DNA of 64,000 bases from Streptomyces atroolivaceus (GCF_000717025.1 NZ_JNXG01000003.1:310001-374000); one strand, 5' to 3'. Numbered from the stretch's first letter, positions 43,488-53,016 are shown. Numbers and translations are program-made. The notes: generated by a model not told the origin, from the letters alone.

Positions 43488-43503
43488 CCGGACGCACCGC
43501 GGC

Positions 43504-43544
43504 GGCGCCACGGAGGCTGAGGCAGGCCCTCCCGCCGTGGCGCC
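43504..43544 (+). terminator. Hairpin directly after the precursor gene
   Basis: GGCGCCACGG (43504-43513) pairs perfectly with CCGTGGCGCC (43535-43544) across a 21-nt loop. It starts 17 bp after the precursor stop. A hairpin here would stabilise the precursor mRNA or terminate most transcripts, giving more precursor than enzyme message. Confidence 0.65.
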
Positions 43545-43565
43545 CGGCCGACCGGTGATGTGGGG

Positions 43566-43637
43566 CGGTTCCGTCGTGACGGAGCCGCCCCGCCGTCGGT
43601 TCCGTCGTGACGGAGCCGCCCCGCCGTCGGTTCCGTC
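43566..43637 (+). repeat. 31-bp tandem repeat forming hairpins before the MFS gene
   Basis: Two exact 31-bp copies (43566-43596, 43597-43627) and a partial third (to 43637). Each unit contains TCCGTC-GT-GACGGA, and with flanking GGGGCGG/CCGCCCC the first copy can form a stem of about 14 bp with one T-G mismatch. This looks like a duplicated terminator or attenuator between precursor and exporter. Confidence 0.75.
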
Positions 43638-43777
43638 CTCGGGCCCTCCCGTGCTCTTCGCGGGTTCCTGCTCCGCGCGGTGCGAGCAGCTCCCCGCCGG
43701 ACCCCGTCCCGCCTCCGCCACCGGCCGAACGGGCCGGCACCGCTCCTCACGACCCCGACCACCACCGGGAGTTCACG

Positions 43778-45109
43778 ATGACCATGCCGCTGCGCGGCAA
43801 CAGGGATTTCCGGCTGCTCTGGCTGAGCGGCCTCTTCGCCGTCCTCGGAGGGCAGATGAGTGCCCTCGCCCTTCCCCTGCTGGTACTCAAGGAGACCGGT
43901 TCCGCGGTGCAGGCCGGAGTCGTCGGCACGGTGTCCGTGGGAGCCGTACTGATCACCATGCTCCCCGGCGGGGTGATGGCGGACCGTGTCGAACGCCGTC
44001 GGCTGATGAGGGTGTGCGACGTCGGCAGCCTGACCGTCGTCACCGTCCTCGCCGCGGCCGTGTGGTCCGGGCACGCACCCATGCCCCTCGTCCTGCTCGT
44101 CGCCGGGGCGGGCGCGGTGATCAGCAGCGTCTACGGGCCGGCCGTCTTCGGCCTGATGCGCGCCGTCGTCCCGGCCGGACAGATGGGCACCGCCACCGCA
44201 CGGCTCCAGGCACGCACCCAGACGGCCCGGCTGGTCGGACCGCTCGTCGGCGGCGCGCTGTTCGGCATCCACCCGGCCCTGCCGTTCGCGGCCCAGGCAC
44301 TGGGCCTGCTCCTGTCGACCGTCTGCGTTGCCCTCGTCCGCACCCGCTCCCGGGCCCGGAAGACCGCGGGCGCCGTGTTCAGCAAGGGCGAACTCATGGC
44401 GGGCCTCACGTTCCTGTGGCGGATCCCCTATCTGCGTACGGTCCTTCTCGTCTTCGGCCTGGGCATGAACTTCGCGTTCGGGGCCCTCACGTTCACCGCC
44501 CTGACCGCGTTCTCCGAAGGGGGCCGCTCCGGCATCGGCGGCGGGTTCGTCATCACCTGCGTCTCCGCCGGGGCACTGATCGGGGCGCTGCTCGCGCCGA
44601 GGATCAGCCCCGACCGGCACTCCCGGGTCCTGATCGTCGCCACCTGCTGGACCTGTGTGGCGGCCGCCGGGGTGATGGCCTGGATCAGCGTCCCCCTGGT
44701 GGCCGGGGTCATGTGCGCGCTCTGCATGTGTCTGTCGACGATCGCCAGCATCGGATTCCTCTCGAAGCTCCTGATCGTGACCCCGGAGGACCGGGTCGGC
44801 CGGGTGCAGAGCGCCGCCGGTTTCCTGTCCTCGATGGTGCAGCCCTTCGGGCCGCTGGCCGGCGGAGCCCTGCTGACCGCTTTCGGCGCCCGCTGGGCCT
44901 TCGGCCTGACCGGTTGCGTACTGGCCGTGTCCGCCCTCTTCGTCACCTTCGCCCCGTCGGCGCGGGCGGAACCGTCCCCGCACGACGCGGGGGAGCCCGC
45001 CGGCCCGCCGGAGCCCGTCGCCGAACCCGCACGGGGGCCCGGATCCGGCCACGTCCCGGAGGCCGGTCACACACCCGCCGGCGCGAACCGTGCCGCCCCG
45101 GGCGGCTGA
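43778..45109 (+). CDS. MFS exporter of the lanthipeptide cluster
   Basis: A 443-aa transporter with about 12 hydrophobic segments and the MFS loop motif GGVMADRVERRRLM (loop 2-3). The N-terminus reads GNRDFRLLWLSGLFAVLGGQM, typical of drug or peptide exporters of the actinobacterial MFS_3 type. GGGAG lies 6 nt before ATG 43778; the longer frame from 43607 is rejected because it runs through the tandem repeat. The C-terminal 60 residues are Pro/Glu-rich and probably cytosolic. Position between precursor and LanKC suggests export of the product, where class III clusters usually use an ABC transporter. Confidence 0.88.
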   Translation: MTMPLRGNRDFRLLWLSGLFAVLGGQMSALALPLLVLKETGSAVQAGVVGTVSVGAVLITMLPGGVMADRVERRRLMRVCDVGSLTVVTVLAAAVWSGHAPMPLVLLVAGAGAVISSVYGPAVFGLMRAVVPAGQMGTATARLQARTQTARLVGPLVGGALFGIHPALPFAAQALGLLLSTVCVALVRTRSRARKTAGAVFSKGELMAGLTFLWRIPYLRTVLLVFGLGMNFAFGALTFTALTAFSEGGRSGIGGGFVITCVSAGALIGALLAPRISPDRHSRVLIVATCWTCVAAAGVMAWISVPLVAGVMCALCMCLSTIASIGFLSKLLIVTPEDRVGRVQSAAGFLSSMVQPFGPLAGGALLTAFGARWAFGLTGCVLAVSALFVTFAPSARAEPSPHDAGEPAGPPEPVAEPARGPGSGHVPEAGHTPAGANRAAPGG

Positions 45110-45187
45110 CGAGCGCACCGGAGAGTCCCACGCCGTCCGACCCCACCGTCCGCGCTTCCGGCGGGCTTCGAGAAGAGAGAGCCGAGC

Positions 45188-47785
45188 GTGCCAGGCATCC
45201 AGGAAATCCAGCTCTACTGCCTCGCCGACCGCAGGTACTTCGACACGCCGGCCCGGCTGCCCGACGAGGAGTCGCGGTACCGGCTCGACACCGACCCGCC
45301 CCCGGCGGGCTGGCGCCGCGAGGCCGTGGGCCTGTGGACCTCGCTGACACCCGAGCACGTCCGGCCGGCCGAGCAGGGCTGGAAGATCCACGTGTCCACC
45401 GTCCCCGACGAGGCCGAGGCCACCCTGCGCGACACCGCCCGCATCTGCCTCAGCCACGGAGTGCCCTTCAAGTTCCTGCGCAGCGAGAAGGCGTTGCGGC
45501 TGATGGCGGACAAGCACATGAACCGCAGCGGTGCGGGCAAGTTCGTCGCGGTCTACCCGCCCGACGAGACCGTGTTCCTGGCGTTGGCCGGCGAACTGTC
45601 ACGGGCCCTGGCCGGGCGCAGCGGCCCCTACGTCCTCAGCGACCTGCGGATCGGCGACGCACCCGTGTACACCCGCTACGGCGCCTTCCTCCCCCGCTGG
45701 TGCCTCGATGCCGAGGGGCACCGGGTCCTCGCCCTGCGGCACCCCTCCGGGAAGCTCGTACCGGACGAACGCGGGGTGGTCTTCCGGGTGCCCGACTGGG
45801 TCGAGGTACCCGCTGTGCTGCGGCCGCACCTCGCGGCGCGCGCCGCCGCCCGCGACGACACCTTCCCGTACACGGTCACCGAGGCCCTCCAGTTCTCCAA
45901 CGCCGGCGGGATCTATCTGGCCGAGGACCGGGAGACGGGCCGGCGCGTGGTGCTGAGGGAGGCGCGCCCGCACTGCGGCCTCGACGCCGCCGGCGACGAC
46001 GCCGTCACCCGCCTGACCCGCGAGCACCAGGCGCTGACGGTGCTGGCCGGACTGGACTGCGTCCCCCAGGTGTACGGCGTACGGACCGTCTGGGAGCACC
46101 ACTTCCTGATCGAGGAGCACATCGAGGGGAACACGCTGCTGGAGGAGATCGTCGCCCGGTTCGCCCTCGTCCGGGGGGCGGACTCGGCGGACGAACTCGC
46201 CCCCTACGTCGCCTGGACCGAGGCGGTGACGGACCAGCTCTCCCGGGCGCTGGAGGCGATCCACGCGCGCGGTCTGCGCTTCGGGGACCTGCACCCCTCC
46301 AACATCATCGTCCGGCCCGACGGGCGGATCGTCCTCGTCGACTTCGAGTACGCGACCGCGCTCGACGACGAGGACACCCCCCTGGCCGGTGCCCAGGGTC
46401 TCCAGGCGCCCCCCGGCACCCCCGGGGAGGAGGCCGACGCCTACGCGCTCTGGGCGACCTGGCTCACCATGCTGATGCCGGTCATGGAGATGGCCGGACT
46501 GGAGAAGGGGAAGGCCCTCACCCTGGAGGCCTGGGCCCGCGGGAGGTACGGCCTGCCGGCCGGTGCGGGCCCGCGCCGGCCCGGCCTGCTCAGCGGCCTG
46601 GACGCCGCACGACGGCGCGAGGCCGAGGTGGCCGCCCTGTTCGAGGGGCCGGAGGTGGACTGGGCGGGGATCCGCACCCGGCTCCTGGCCGGCATCCACG
46701 CCGGAGCCACCCCCGAACGGGCGGACCGCCTCTTCCCCGGCAGCCCCGACCTCTTCGCCACCGGGGGGACCGACCTCGCGAACGGTGCGGCCGGTGTCCT
46801 GTACGCCCTGCACCGGGCGGGCGCCCCCGTCCCCGGGGAGTGGACCGACTGGCTGGCGTCGGCGGCGCTCCGCAGGGACCCCGCCGGGGCGGGCGGGCTC
46901 TTCGACGGGCTGCCGGGCACAGCCCTGGTGCTCTCCCTCCTCGGCCGCACCGAGCAGGGGCGGGAGCTGTGGGACCGTGCGATGTCCGAGGCCCCCCGGA
47001 CGTCATCGGCGGACCTGCTCACCGGGCGCGCGGGCCTCGCGCTCGCCGCTCTCCGCATGGCCCGTGCCGGCGGCACGGCCCCCGACACGCGGCTGGTCGA
47101 CACGGCCCTCAGCACCGCCCGGGAGCTGGACCGGCTGGTGCGGGGCGAGCAGGTGGACGGGGTACGCCTCCCCGAGTCGGCGGGACTGCTGCGCGGGCTG
47201 AGCGGCGCCGCCCTGCTCCACCTGGAACTGCACGAACTGACGGGCGAGAGGTGGCTGCGCCGGGCCGCACGCACCGCCCTCGACCGCGAGGCCGGGCACA
47301 TCGTCACCATGCCCGACGGCACCCTCCAGGTGAAGGACGGCCGACGCCACCTGCTCTACCTCGGCCAGGGCAGCTCAGGGGTCGCGCTGGTGGCCCAGGC
47401 CTACACCGCCCGGTACGAGGACGCTTCCCTGAGTGCCCTGATCCCAGGGGTGCGCAAGGGCTGCGCCATGGAGTTCGTCCGTGAACCAGGGCTGTTCACC
47501 GGCCGTGCGGGCCTCGTCGCCGCCGCCGGCCAGCTCGGATCCGGGACCCGGACCGGGCCCGCGGTCCTGGCCTCCGTACGCAACCTCACCTGGCATCTCG
47601 TCGCCGACGAGGACCGGCTGCTCGTCCCGGGCGCGACGCTGCGGCGCTTCTCCGCCGACCTCGCCACCGGGGCGGCGGGGCTGCTGCTCGCCCTGAACTT
47701 CCTCTCCGGGGGCCGGGACACGGCGGGCGGTGACGCGACCGGCGGGAGCCTCCCGGGCCTGCTGGACCTGCTCACCCTCGGCTGA
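45188..47785 (+). CDS. Class III lanthionine synthetase LanKC
   Basis: An 865-aa trifunctional enzyme that phosphorylates Ser/Thr of the precursor, eliminates phosphate and forms (labionin or lanthionine) rings. The order is an N-terminal lyase domain (to about 200), a kinase domain with LRFGDLHPSNIIV (near 360-375) and VDFEYA, and a LanC-like cyclase domain from about 500. The cyclase lacks the Cys-Cys-His zinc ligands (GQGSSGVAL at the expected place), which places it in class III, not IV. GTG 45188 is the start. Its 3' end overlaps the convergent SARP gene by 14 nt. The partner precursor is at 43326. Confidence 0.93.
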   Translation: MPGIQEIQLYCLADRRYFDTPARLPDEESRYRLDTDPPPAGWRREAVGLWTSLTPEHVRPAEQGWKIHVSTVPDEAEATLRDTARICLSHGVPFKFLRSEKALRLMADKHMNRSGAGKFVAVYPPDETVFLALAGELSRALAGRSGPYVLSDLRIGDAPVYTRYGAFLPRWCLDAEGHRVLALRHPSGKLVPDERGVVFRVPDWVEVPAVLRPHLAARAAARDDTFPYTVTEALQFSNAGGIYLAEDRETGRRVVLREARPHCGLDAAGDDAVTRLTREHQALTVLAGLDCVPQVYGVRTVWEHHFLIEEHIEGNTLLEEIVARFALVRGADSADELAPYVAWTEAVTDQLSRALEAIHARGLRFGDLHPSNIIVRPDGRIVLVDFEYATALDDEDTPLAGAQGLQAPPGTPGEEADAYALWATWLTMLMPVMEMAGLEKGKALTLEAWARGRYGLPAGAGPRRPGLLSGLDAARRREAEVAALFEGPEVDWAGIRTRLLAGIHAGATPERADRLFPGSPDLFATGGTDLANGAAGVLYALHRAGAPVPGEWTDWLASAALRRDPAGAGGLFDGLPGTALVLSLLGRTEQGRELWDRAMSEAPRTSSADLLTGRAGLALAALRMARAGGTAPDTRLVDTALSTARELDRLVRGEQVDGVRLPESAGLLRGLSGAALLHLELHELTGERWLRRAARTALDREAGHIVTMPDGTLQVKDGRRHLLYLGQGSSGVALVAQAYTARYEDASLSALIPGVRKGCAMEFVREPGLFTGRAGLVAAAGQLGSGTRTGPAVLASVRNLTWHLVADEDRLLVPGATLRRFSADLATGAAGLLLALNFLSGGRDTAGGDATGGSLPGLLDLLTLG

Positions 47786-49673
47786 GGAGCCGGGACGCAC
47801 CGCTCCCGGCAGGCCGGGCCGGCTCCCGGCCCGGCAGGACCGCCCCGGGAGAACCCTCACCGACGCCCACGTTCTCGCGGGCGTACAGACAGAGCAGGCG
47901 CGGCACCTCGTACAGCGCGGCGTGAGCGGTGACCTCGCCCGCGGGGGAGGTCACCGCACCGGTGTCGATGAGCGCCTCGACCGCGCGTATGGTGCCCCGC
48001 TCGTCGCTGTCCAGCGCCGCCATCGCCCGCTCCAGGGTGAAGACCCCGTCGCACCCGAGGCCCGCGAGCCTGACCAGCGCCCCCCGGTCGCGGGCGCTCA
48101 GGTCCTGCCAGCCCGCGGCGAGGCGGGAGCGTACGGACACGTCTCCGGCCACCAGTTCGTCCAGGGCCGCCGTCGGGTCGTCGAGCCGGTCCGCGTACTC
48201 CGCCAGCGGCAGGTGCCGCAGCACCGCCAGACGCATCCCGCTCACCGACACCGCCAACGGCAGTCCTCCGCAGGCCCGCACGATACGCAGGGCCGCCGAC
48301 GGGTCCGTCCGCAGCCGGTCCTCACCGATCAGCCTCCCCAGCAGCTCCAGCGCCTCGCCGTCCTCGGGCGCCGCCAGCGCCGTCCGGTGCACGGCCTCCA
48401 GCCCGGCCAGCTGACCGCGGGCGGTGAGCAGGACCGAACACCGTCCGGACCGGGGCAGCAGCCCGCGCACCGACGCCTCGTCCGCCACGTCGTCCAGCAC
48501 GATCAGCGCCCGGTGCCGCGACAGCCAGTCCTGCCAGGCGTTCTCGGCCCGAGCCGGATCCGGCCGGCCCGCGCCGCCCACCTCGCACAGCCGCCCCAGC
48601 TCGTCCAGCATGTCGTTGCGGGCGCGTGCCGTACCGTCCTCCCGCCGGGCCCGGAGATGGACGCGTCCGTCGGGGAAGCCTTCGGCGAGCAGGTGGGCCG
48701 CCCGGACCGCCAGCGCCGACTTCCCGACCCCGGCGGGTCCGGAGACGATCACCACGGCGCCGTCGGGGCCGCCCGCGACGTCGAGCAGCTGGGCCAGTTC
48801 GTCGCCCCGGCCGGTGAAGCGCCTGCTGTCCGCGGGCAGCGACACACCGCACGCGGCGTTACGGGAGGCGGCGGGACGGGAGGCCCTGCCCCCGCCGAGC
48901 ATCGCCCGGTAGAGGGCCGCCATCGCCGGACTGGGCTCGAGACCCAGCTCCCTGGCGAGGAGCTGCCGGTAGTCGTCGTACACCTCCAGCGCCTCCGCCT
49001 GCCGCCCCGTCTGGTGCAGGGAGTTCATCCACGCCGCCCGGAGCCGCTCCCGGAACGGGTGGCGCTCCACCAGGTCCCGCAGGCCGTCCAGTGCCACACC
49101 GGCCCGGCCCGTCTCGATCTCGGCCTCCGCCCAGTCCTCGTAGACCGTGAGGCAGCGGGCCTCCAGACGCTCGGCCTCCTCCGCCACCCCGGCGGAGTCC
49201 CGGAGGTCGTGCAGCGGCGGACGCTCCCCCCACAGGTCCAGTGCCTCCCGGAGCAGCCGTGCGGCGGTGCGCAGGTCCCCCCGCTCCCCGGCCGCGCGGC
49301 CGGCCCGGGCCAGCGCCCGGAAGCGCAGGGTGTCGAGCTCGCCCTCCTCCACCCGCAGCCGGTAGCCGCCGCAGTCGTGCACCACGCGGTTCCGGTCGTC
49401 GCCGTCCACGGCCCCGAACAGCCCACGGGCGGCGCTGACATAGACCTGCAGGTTCTTGCGCGCCGTCCGTGGCGGCCCCTCCGGCCAGACCACGTCGGTC
49501 AGCACGCCGACCGGCACGGGGGTGTTGGGGCGCGACAGCAGGGTGGCCAGGACCAGCCTCTGCTTCCGTGGTCCGAGCGGCAGCGGTCTGCCGTCGATCA
49601 CCGCCGAGAGCGGCCCGAGCAGCGAGAAGTACACCGTGCCGGCGGAGCCGGGGCGAACGGGAGGTAAGGGCAT
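47772..49673 (-). CDS. SARP/AfsR-type regulator (BTAD plus NB-ARC) with TTA codon
   Basis: A 633-aa activator. The N-terminal OmpR-like DNA-binding domain (LLGPLSAVIDGRPLPLGPRK; ARKNLQVYVSAARGLFG), BTAD (DTLRFRALARAGRAAGERGD to about 260) and NB-ARC ATPase (SGPAGVGKSALA; ALIVLDDVADEASV) are present. The TPR region seen in full-length AfsR is missing. AGGAGG lies 7 nt before ATG 49673. Codon 3 is TTA (49665-49667), so translation should depend on the bldA tRNA and be delayed to development. It faces LanKC and probably activates this cluster. Confidence 0.9.
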   Translation of the reverse strand: MPLPPVRPGSAGTVYFSLLGPLSAVIDGRPLPLGPRKQRLVLATLLSRPNTPVPVGVLTDVVWPEGPPRTARKNLQVYVSAARGLFGAVDGDDRNRVVHDCGGYRLRVEEGELDTLRFRALARAGRAAGERGDLRTAARLLREALDLWGERPPLHDLRDSAGVAEEAERLEARCLTVYEDWAEAEIETGRAGVALDGLRDLVERHPFRERLRAAWMNSLHQTGRQAEALEVYDDYRQLLARELGLEPSPAMAALYRAMLGGGRASRPAASRNAACGVSLPADSRRFTGRGDELAQLLDVAGGPDGAVVIVSGPAGVGKSALAVRAAHLLAEGFPDGRVHLRARREDGTARARNDMLDELGRLCEVGGAGRPDPARAENAWQDWLSRHRALIVLDDVADEASVRGLLPRSGRCSVLLTARGQLAGLEAVHRTALAAPEDGEALELLGRLIGEDRLRTDPSAALRIVRACGGLPLAVSVSGMRLAVLRHLPLAEYADRLDDPTAALDELVAGDVSVRSRLAAGWQDLSARDRGALVRLAGLGCDGVFTLERAMAALDSDERGTIRAVEALIDTGAVTSPAGEVTAHAALYEVPRLLCLYARENVGVGEGSPGAVLPGREPARPAGSGASRLLSRG

Positions 49674-50000
49674 CAGCGGGCCTCCTGGCCTGGGGAGGGG
49701 CGAAGAGCTGCCGTACACCGTCGATCCTGTCGCGACGCGGAACGGGACACATCGGTGTGCACCCCGCATCTTCCGGGCCGCGCACCCGGCCCCCGCCGCC
49801 CGAGGCCCCCATGTTGCGGGGCCGTTCCCCCACCCTGCCGGCCGGCTCCCCGTACCCGGGAGCCCCTGACCGCGGCCGGGCTGCCGCCCCTGCCCGGAGA
49901 CCGGTGACCGCATCAGGGGTGCCCTGCGCCCGAAAGGGCTCCGGCGGCGTCCGCCTGCCGTGTGCCCGGTAGGGGTGGCCCGCCCCCGCGCGACCGGGGC
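49674..50000. other. Upstream region of the SARP gene, no gene seen
   Basis: This gene-free stretch precedes the SARP gene (minus strand) and follows the LuxR gene end. It presumably holds the SARP promoter. I find no clear -10/-35 pair. Low-complexity GC-rich sequence prevails, and a tandem repeat starts at 50001. Confidence 0.5.
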
Positions 50001-50073
50001 GGGGAGCCCCTGCGCTCAGGACGGCGGGGAGCCCCTGCGCTCAGGACGGCGGGGAAGCCCTTGCGCTCAGGAC
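50001..50073 (-). repeat. Three tandem 25-bp copies spanning the LuxR stop codon
   Basis: Copies at 50001-50025, 50026-50050 and 50051-50073 share GGGGAGCCCCTGCGCTCAGG; the third has two base changes. The third copy contains the LuxR gene's TGA (50067-50069). Each copy has GGGG-A-GCCCC-type self-complementarity, so the array may act as a multi-hairpin 3' end. It arose by duplication of the gene's 3' end. Confidence 0.75.
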
Positions 50074-52982
50074 TGGTCGACCACGCACTCCGCGGCGAAC
50101 TCGCACAGGGCCGTGCGGTTGGCCCGTCCCGTCTTGCTCAGCAGACTGGCCAGGTGCTTCTCCACCGTCCGGGGCGAGATGGACAGCCGCTGGGCGATCT
50201 GCTGGTTGCCCGGCCGCTCCGCCAGCAGCACGAACACCTCGTACTCGCGCGGAGTCACCCCGCTCGTCCGCAGCGGTGGCGGGATCCGTTCCCGGCCACC
50301 GCGGTGCTGGGTCACGCTCACCCCGGCCTGCCGCAGAGCCGCCCGGCATGCCGACGCCGCCGACTGCACCCCCGCCCCGTGGAAGTACTCCTCCGCCGTG
50401 CGCAGCCACAGGACCGGCTCGCCCCACCCGTCGGCGAGCGCGGGGTCCGCGACGAGCCGCAGACCGAGATGGCGGGCCACCGGAAAGGCCGCGGACCGGG
50501 CGTGGAAGGCGGTCATCCGCCGTGCGGCGCCGGCCGGGTCGCCCTCCCGGCCGAGCAGCACCGCCTCCGCCAGCTCGAGGAACTGGCGGTTCCAGGCCAG
50601 GGCGGCACCGGGCGCAGCGGCCACCTCCTCGTACTCCCCGCGCGCCGACTCACCCGCCAGCACCCGCAGGAGCGGGCGCAGTCCGTACCGGCCGCTCAGG
50701 TAGTAGTAGCTCGGGTGGTCGCGCTCCCACGCGAGGGCGGCGTCCAGCTCGGCCAGGGCCCGGGGGCGGTCCTCCTCCAGCAGCGCCCCGATCGCCCCGC
50801 AGAAGCCCAGGCGCAGGGGCACCAGCGCGGAACGGTCGCCGCCCGCCCTGCGGAACGCCGTCAGGGACCGCTCCGTCTCCCGACGGCGGCCACGGTGGGC
50901 CGCGGCCGCCGCTCCGGCCAGCAGCAGGTACCGGTGGGCGCCGTGGTTGCCGATCCTGGCGCTCGCCTCCACCGACCGCCCGGTGATCTCCTCCGCCTCG
51001 TCCCACCGGGCGCACATCACCGCGTTCATCGCGAGCAGTCCGTCGACCGTCTGCGCCAGCAGCAGCGAACCCAGCTCGGCCGCCGCCGCCCGCGCCGAGT
51101 GGAGACGGGCCGCGTCACCGGTCCGCATGAAGCTGTTCACCCCCAGGCGGACGAGCGCCTCCACCCGCCACAGCGGCAGGGAGTGCTCGGTGGACAGGGT
51201 CAGCATCCGCTCCAGGCACGCGTCGGCGGCGTCGAAACCCCTCTCCCTGGAGAGCAGCGCCAGCAACTGCCAGGCCTGGCAGGCCACCACGGGGAGTCCC
51301 TCCGCCTCGGCGGTCTCCGCGGCCGTGCGGGCGGCCCGCTCGGCCGCCTCCGCGTCCCGCCGGTCCTCGCCCGGGAGCAGCGAGAGGTGACCGTCGACGA
51401 CCGAGAGTGACGCGAGGCGCGCCGGGGACGGCGATGGTCCGAACAGGGCTCGTGCCGCGTCGATCTGACGGGCCGTGTCGGAGGCCCGCTCCGCCATGAC
51501 GGCCACCCAGGCGATCTTGATGTGGGCGTCCCCCCGCCGGGCTGCCGCATCGGAGCGCGCGGGGACCGGGGGCAGCGCGTCGGCCAGCGCCAGGGCACCG
51601 TCCAGGTCGCCGCCTTCGGCCCTGGCCACCGCCAGGGACTCGGTGACGGCGCCCAGGTCGCCCTCCGCCGCCAGGGAGCGGGAACGTTCCAGCAGCACCA
51701 CGGCGGAACCGTGCGCACCCGACGCGAGCATCCGGCGCCCCGCCTCGGCGAACTGGAGGGCCGCACCGGCGCGGTTGCCCGCCGCGAGCTCCAGCGAGGC
51801 CACCAGCTGCCGCCGGTCCTCGTCGAGCGGCTCCCCCGAGTGCTCGACGGCCGCGGCGGCACGCCGGGCGAGTGCGGCGCGCTCGGCCGGGGCGAGGGAG
51901 GAGACCAGCGCCTCCGCGGTCAGGGTGTGCCGGAAGGTGTAGCGGTCGGGGGCCGCTCCGTCGGGGGCGATCACGCCCGTCTCCACGGCGGATCTCAGAT
52001 GGGTGAACAGGGCGCGGTCCTCCAGCCCGGTGACGGTCTGGAGGACCGACACGGAGAACTGGCTGCCCAGGGTGGCCGCCGTCAGCAGAAGGTCCCGGAC
52101 CGGCTCGTCCATCCGGTCGAGCCGGTGGGACCAGCTCCGGAGGATGCGCGACGGCAGGGTGCCGTCCGGCTGGTCCGCCACTTCCCAGCCGTCCCCCGCG
52201 CGCCGCAGCCTGCCCGTGTCGAGCAGGTCGTCGAGCAGCACCTCGACCAGGTAGGGGTTGCCTGCCGCCCGTTCCACCAGACGCTGCTGGACCGCCTCGG
52301 GGATACGCTCGGGCGGTGTCTCCAGGCAGGCCCCGGTCAGGGTGCGCACCTGTGCCTCGGCCAGCCCCCGTAACTCCAGCACCGCCGCGGTGTGACGCTG
52401 CTCGGCGGAGCGTACGAGGTCCAGCGCGGTCCCCGGCTCGGGGCGCAGGGTGCCCAGCAGCAGGACCGGGAGGTTCGCCAGGTTGTCGATGACGTACTCG
52501 ACGACCGCGACGGTCTCCGTGTCGCAGTCGTGCAGATCCTCCAGCAGCATCACGCAGCCGGTCTCCCGGCCCAGGACCGACAGCAGCCGCAGCAGGGCCT
52601 CGGCCAGCTCGACGACGGTCTCCGTGTAGCCGGCGGACGCCCCGCTCCGCCACTCCGGCACGAGCCTGGCCAACGCCGGGTGGTACGGCGCCAGTTCCGG
52701 GTCGGTCGGCGTGCCCGCGGCCCGGAAGTGCGACGAGAGGGCCTCCACCAGGGGACGGAGGGGTACCACCAGGCCGGTGGACCCCGCCCGGCCGCGCAGC
52801 ACCGGCATGCCCAGCCCGTAGGCCCGGTAGGCGCACTCACCCACCAGCCGGGACTTGCCGATCCCCGCTTCACCGACGAGGAACAGCGCGCGCCCCGAAC
52901 GCCGTCGTGCGGCGTCCAGGGCGCTGCTCAGTAAACCGATCTCCTCGTCACGTCCGACGACGACCGGCGAATTCGCACGCAT
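50067..52982 (-). CDS. LuxR family LAL-type regulator with TTA codon
   Basis: A 971-aa large ATP-binding LuxR regulator. Walker A is GEAGIGKS (37-44) and Walker B CVMLLEDLHDCD (near 140). A long helical TPR-like middle part follows, then a C-terminal LuxR helix-turn-helix (VTPREYEVFVLLAERPGNQQ, then QRLSISPRTVEKHLASLL). Codon 17 is TTA (52932-52934), so translation should need the bldA tRNA. It lies 79 bp after the peptide gene of the LanM operon in the same direction. It may activate lanM, the LanKC genes or both. The palindrome at 53000-53016 precedes it. Confidence 0.92.
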   Translation of the reverse strand: MRANSPVVVGRDEEIGLLSSALDAARRRSGRALFLVGEAGIGKSRLVGECAYRAYGLGMPVLRGRAGSTGLVVPLRPLVEALSSHFRAAGTPTDPELAPYHPALARLVPEWRSGASAGYTETVVELAEALLRLLSVLGRETGCVMLLEDLHDCDTETVAVVEYVIDNLANLPVLLLGTLRPEPGTALDLVRSAEQRHTAAVLELRGLAEAQVRTLTGACLETPPERIPEAVQQRLVERAAGNPYLVEVLLDDLLDTGRLRRAGDGWEVADQPDGTLPSRILRSWSHRLDRMDEPVRDLLLTAATLGSQFSVSVLQTVTGLEDRALFTHLRSAVETGVIAPDGAAPDRYTFRHTLTAEALVSSLAPAERAALARRAAAAVEHSGEPLDEDRRQLVASLELAAGNRAGAALQFAEAGRRMLASGAHGSAVVLLERSRSLAAEGDLGAVTESLAVARAEGGDLDGALALADALPPVPARSDAAARRGDAHIKIAWVAVMAERASDTARQIDAARALFGPSPSPARLASLSVVDGHLSLLPGEDRRDAEAAERAARTAAETAEAEGLPVVACQAWQLLALLSRERGFDAADACLERMLTLSTEHSLPLWRVEALVRLGVNSFMRTGDAARLHSARAAAAELGSLLLAQTVDGLLAMNAVMCARWDEAEEITGRSVEASARIGNHGAHRYLLLAGAAAAAHRGRRRETERSLTAFRRAGGDRSALVPLRLGFCGAIGALLEEDRPRALAELDAALAWERDHPSYYYLSGRYGLRPLLRVLAGESARGEYEEVAAAPGAALAWNRQFLELAEAVLLGREGDPAGAARRMTAFHARSAAFPVARHLGLRLVADPALADGWGEPVLWLRTAEEYFHGAGVQSAASACRAALRQAGVSVTQHRGGRERIPPPLRTSGVTPREYEVFVLLAERPGNQQIAQRLSISPRTVEKHLASLLSKTGRANRTALCEFAAECVVDQS

Positions 52983-52999
52983 GGCCGCAGGCTACTGGA

Positions 53000-53016
53000 G
53001 CCGTACAGAGTACGGC
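53000..53016. promoter_or_regulatory. Palindrome upstream of the LuxR gene
   Basis: GCCGTAC-AGA-GTACGGC, a perfect 7-bp inverted repeat with a 3-bp centre, lies 18 bp before the LuxR start codon. It could be an operator or a short hairpin in the leader. No regulator is assigned. Confidence 0.45.

Noticed and set aside
43607-45109. MFS gene starting at 43607
   Set aside because: The first 57 residues would be encoded by the tandem repeat and GC-rich spacer; ATG 43778 has a good Shine-Dalgarno sequence and the normal MFS N-terminus.
45188-47785. Class IV lanthionine synthetase (LanL)
   Set aside because: The cyclase domain lacks the Cys-Cys-His zinc ligands, so it belongs to class III.
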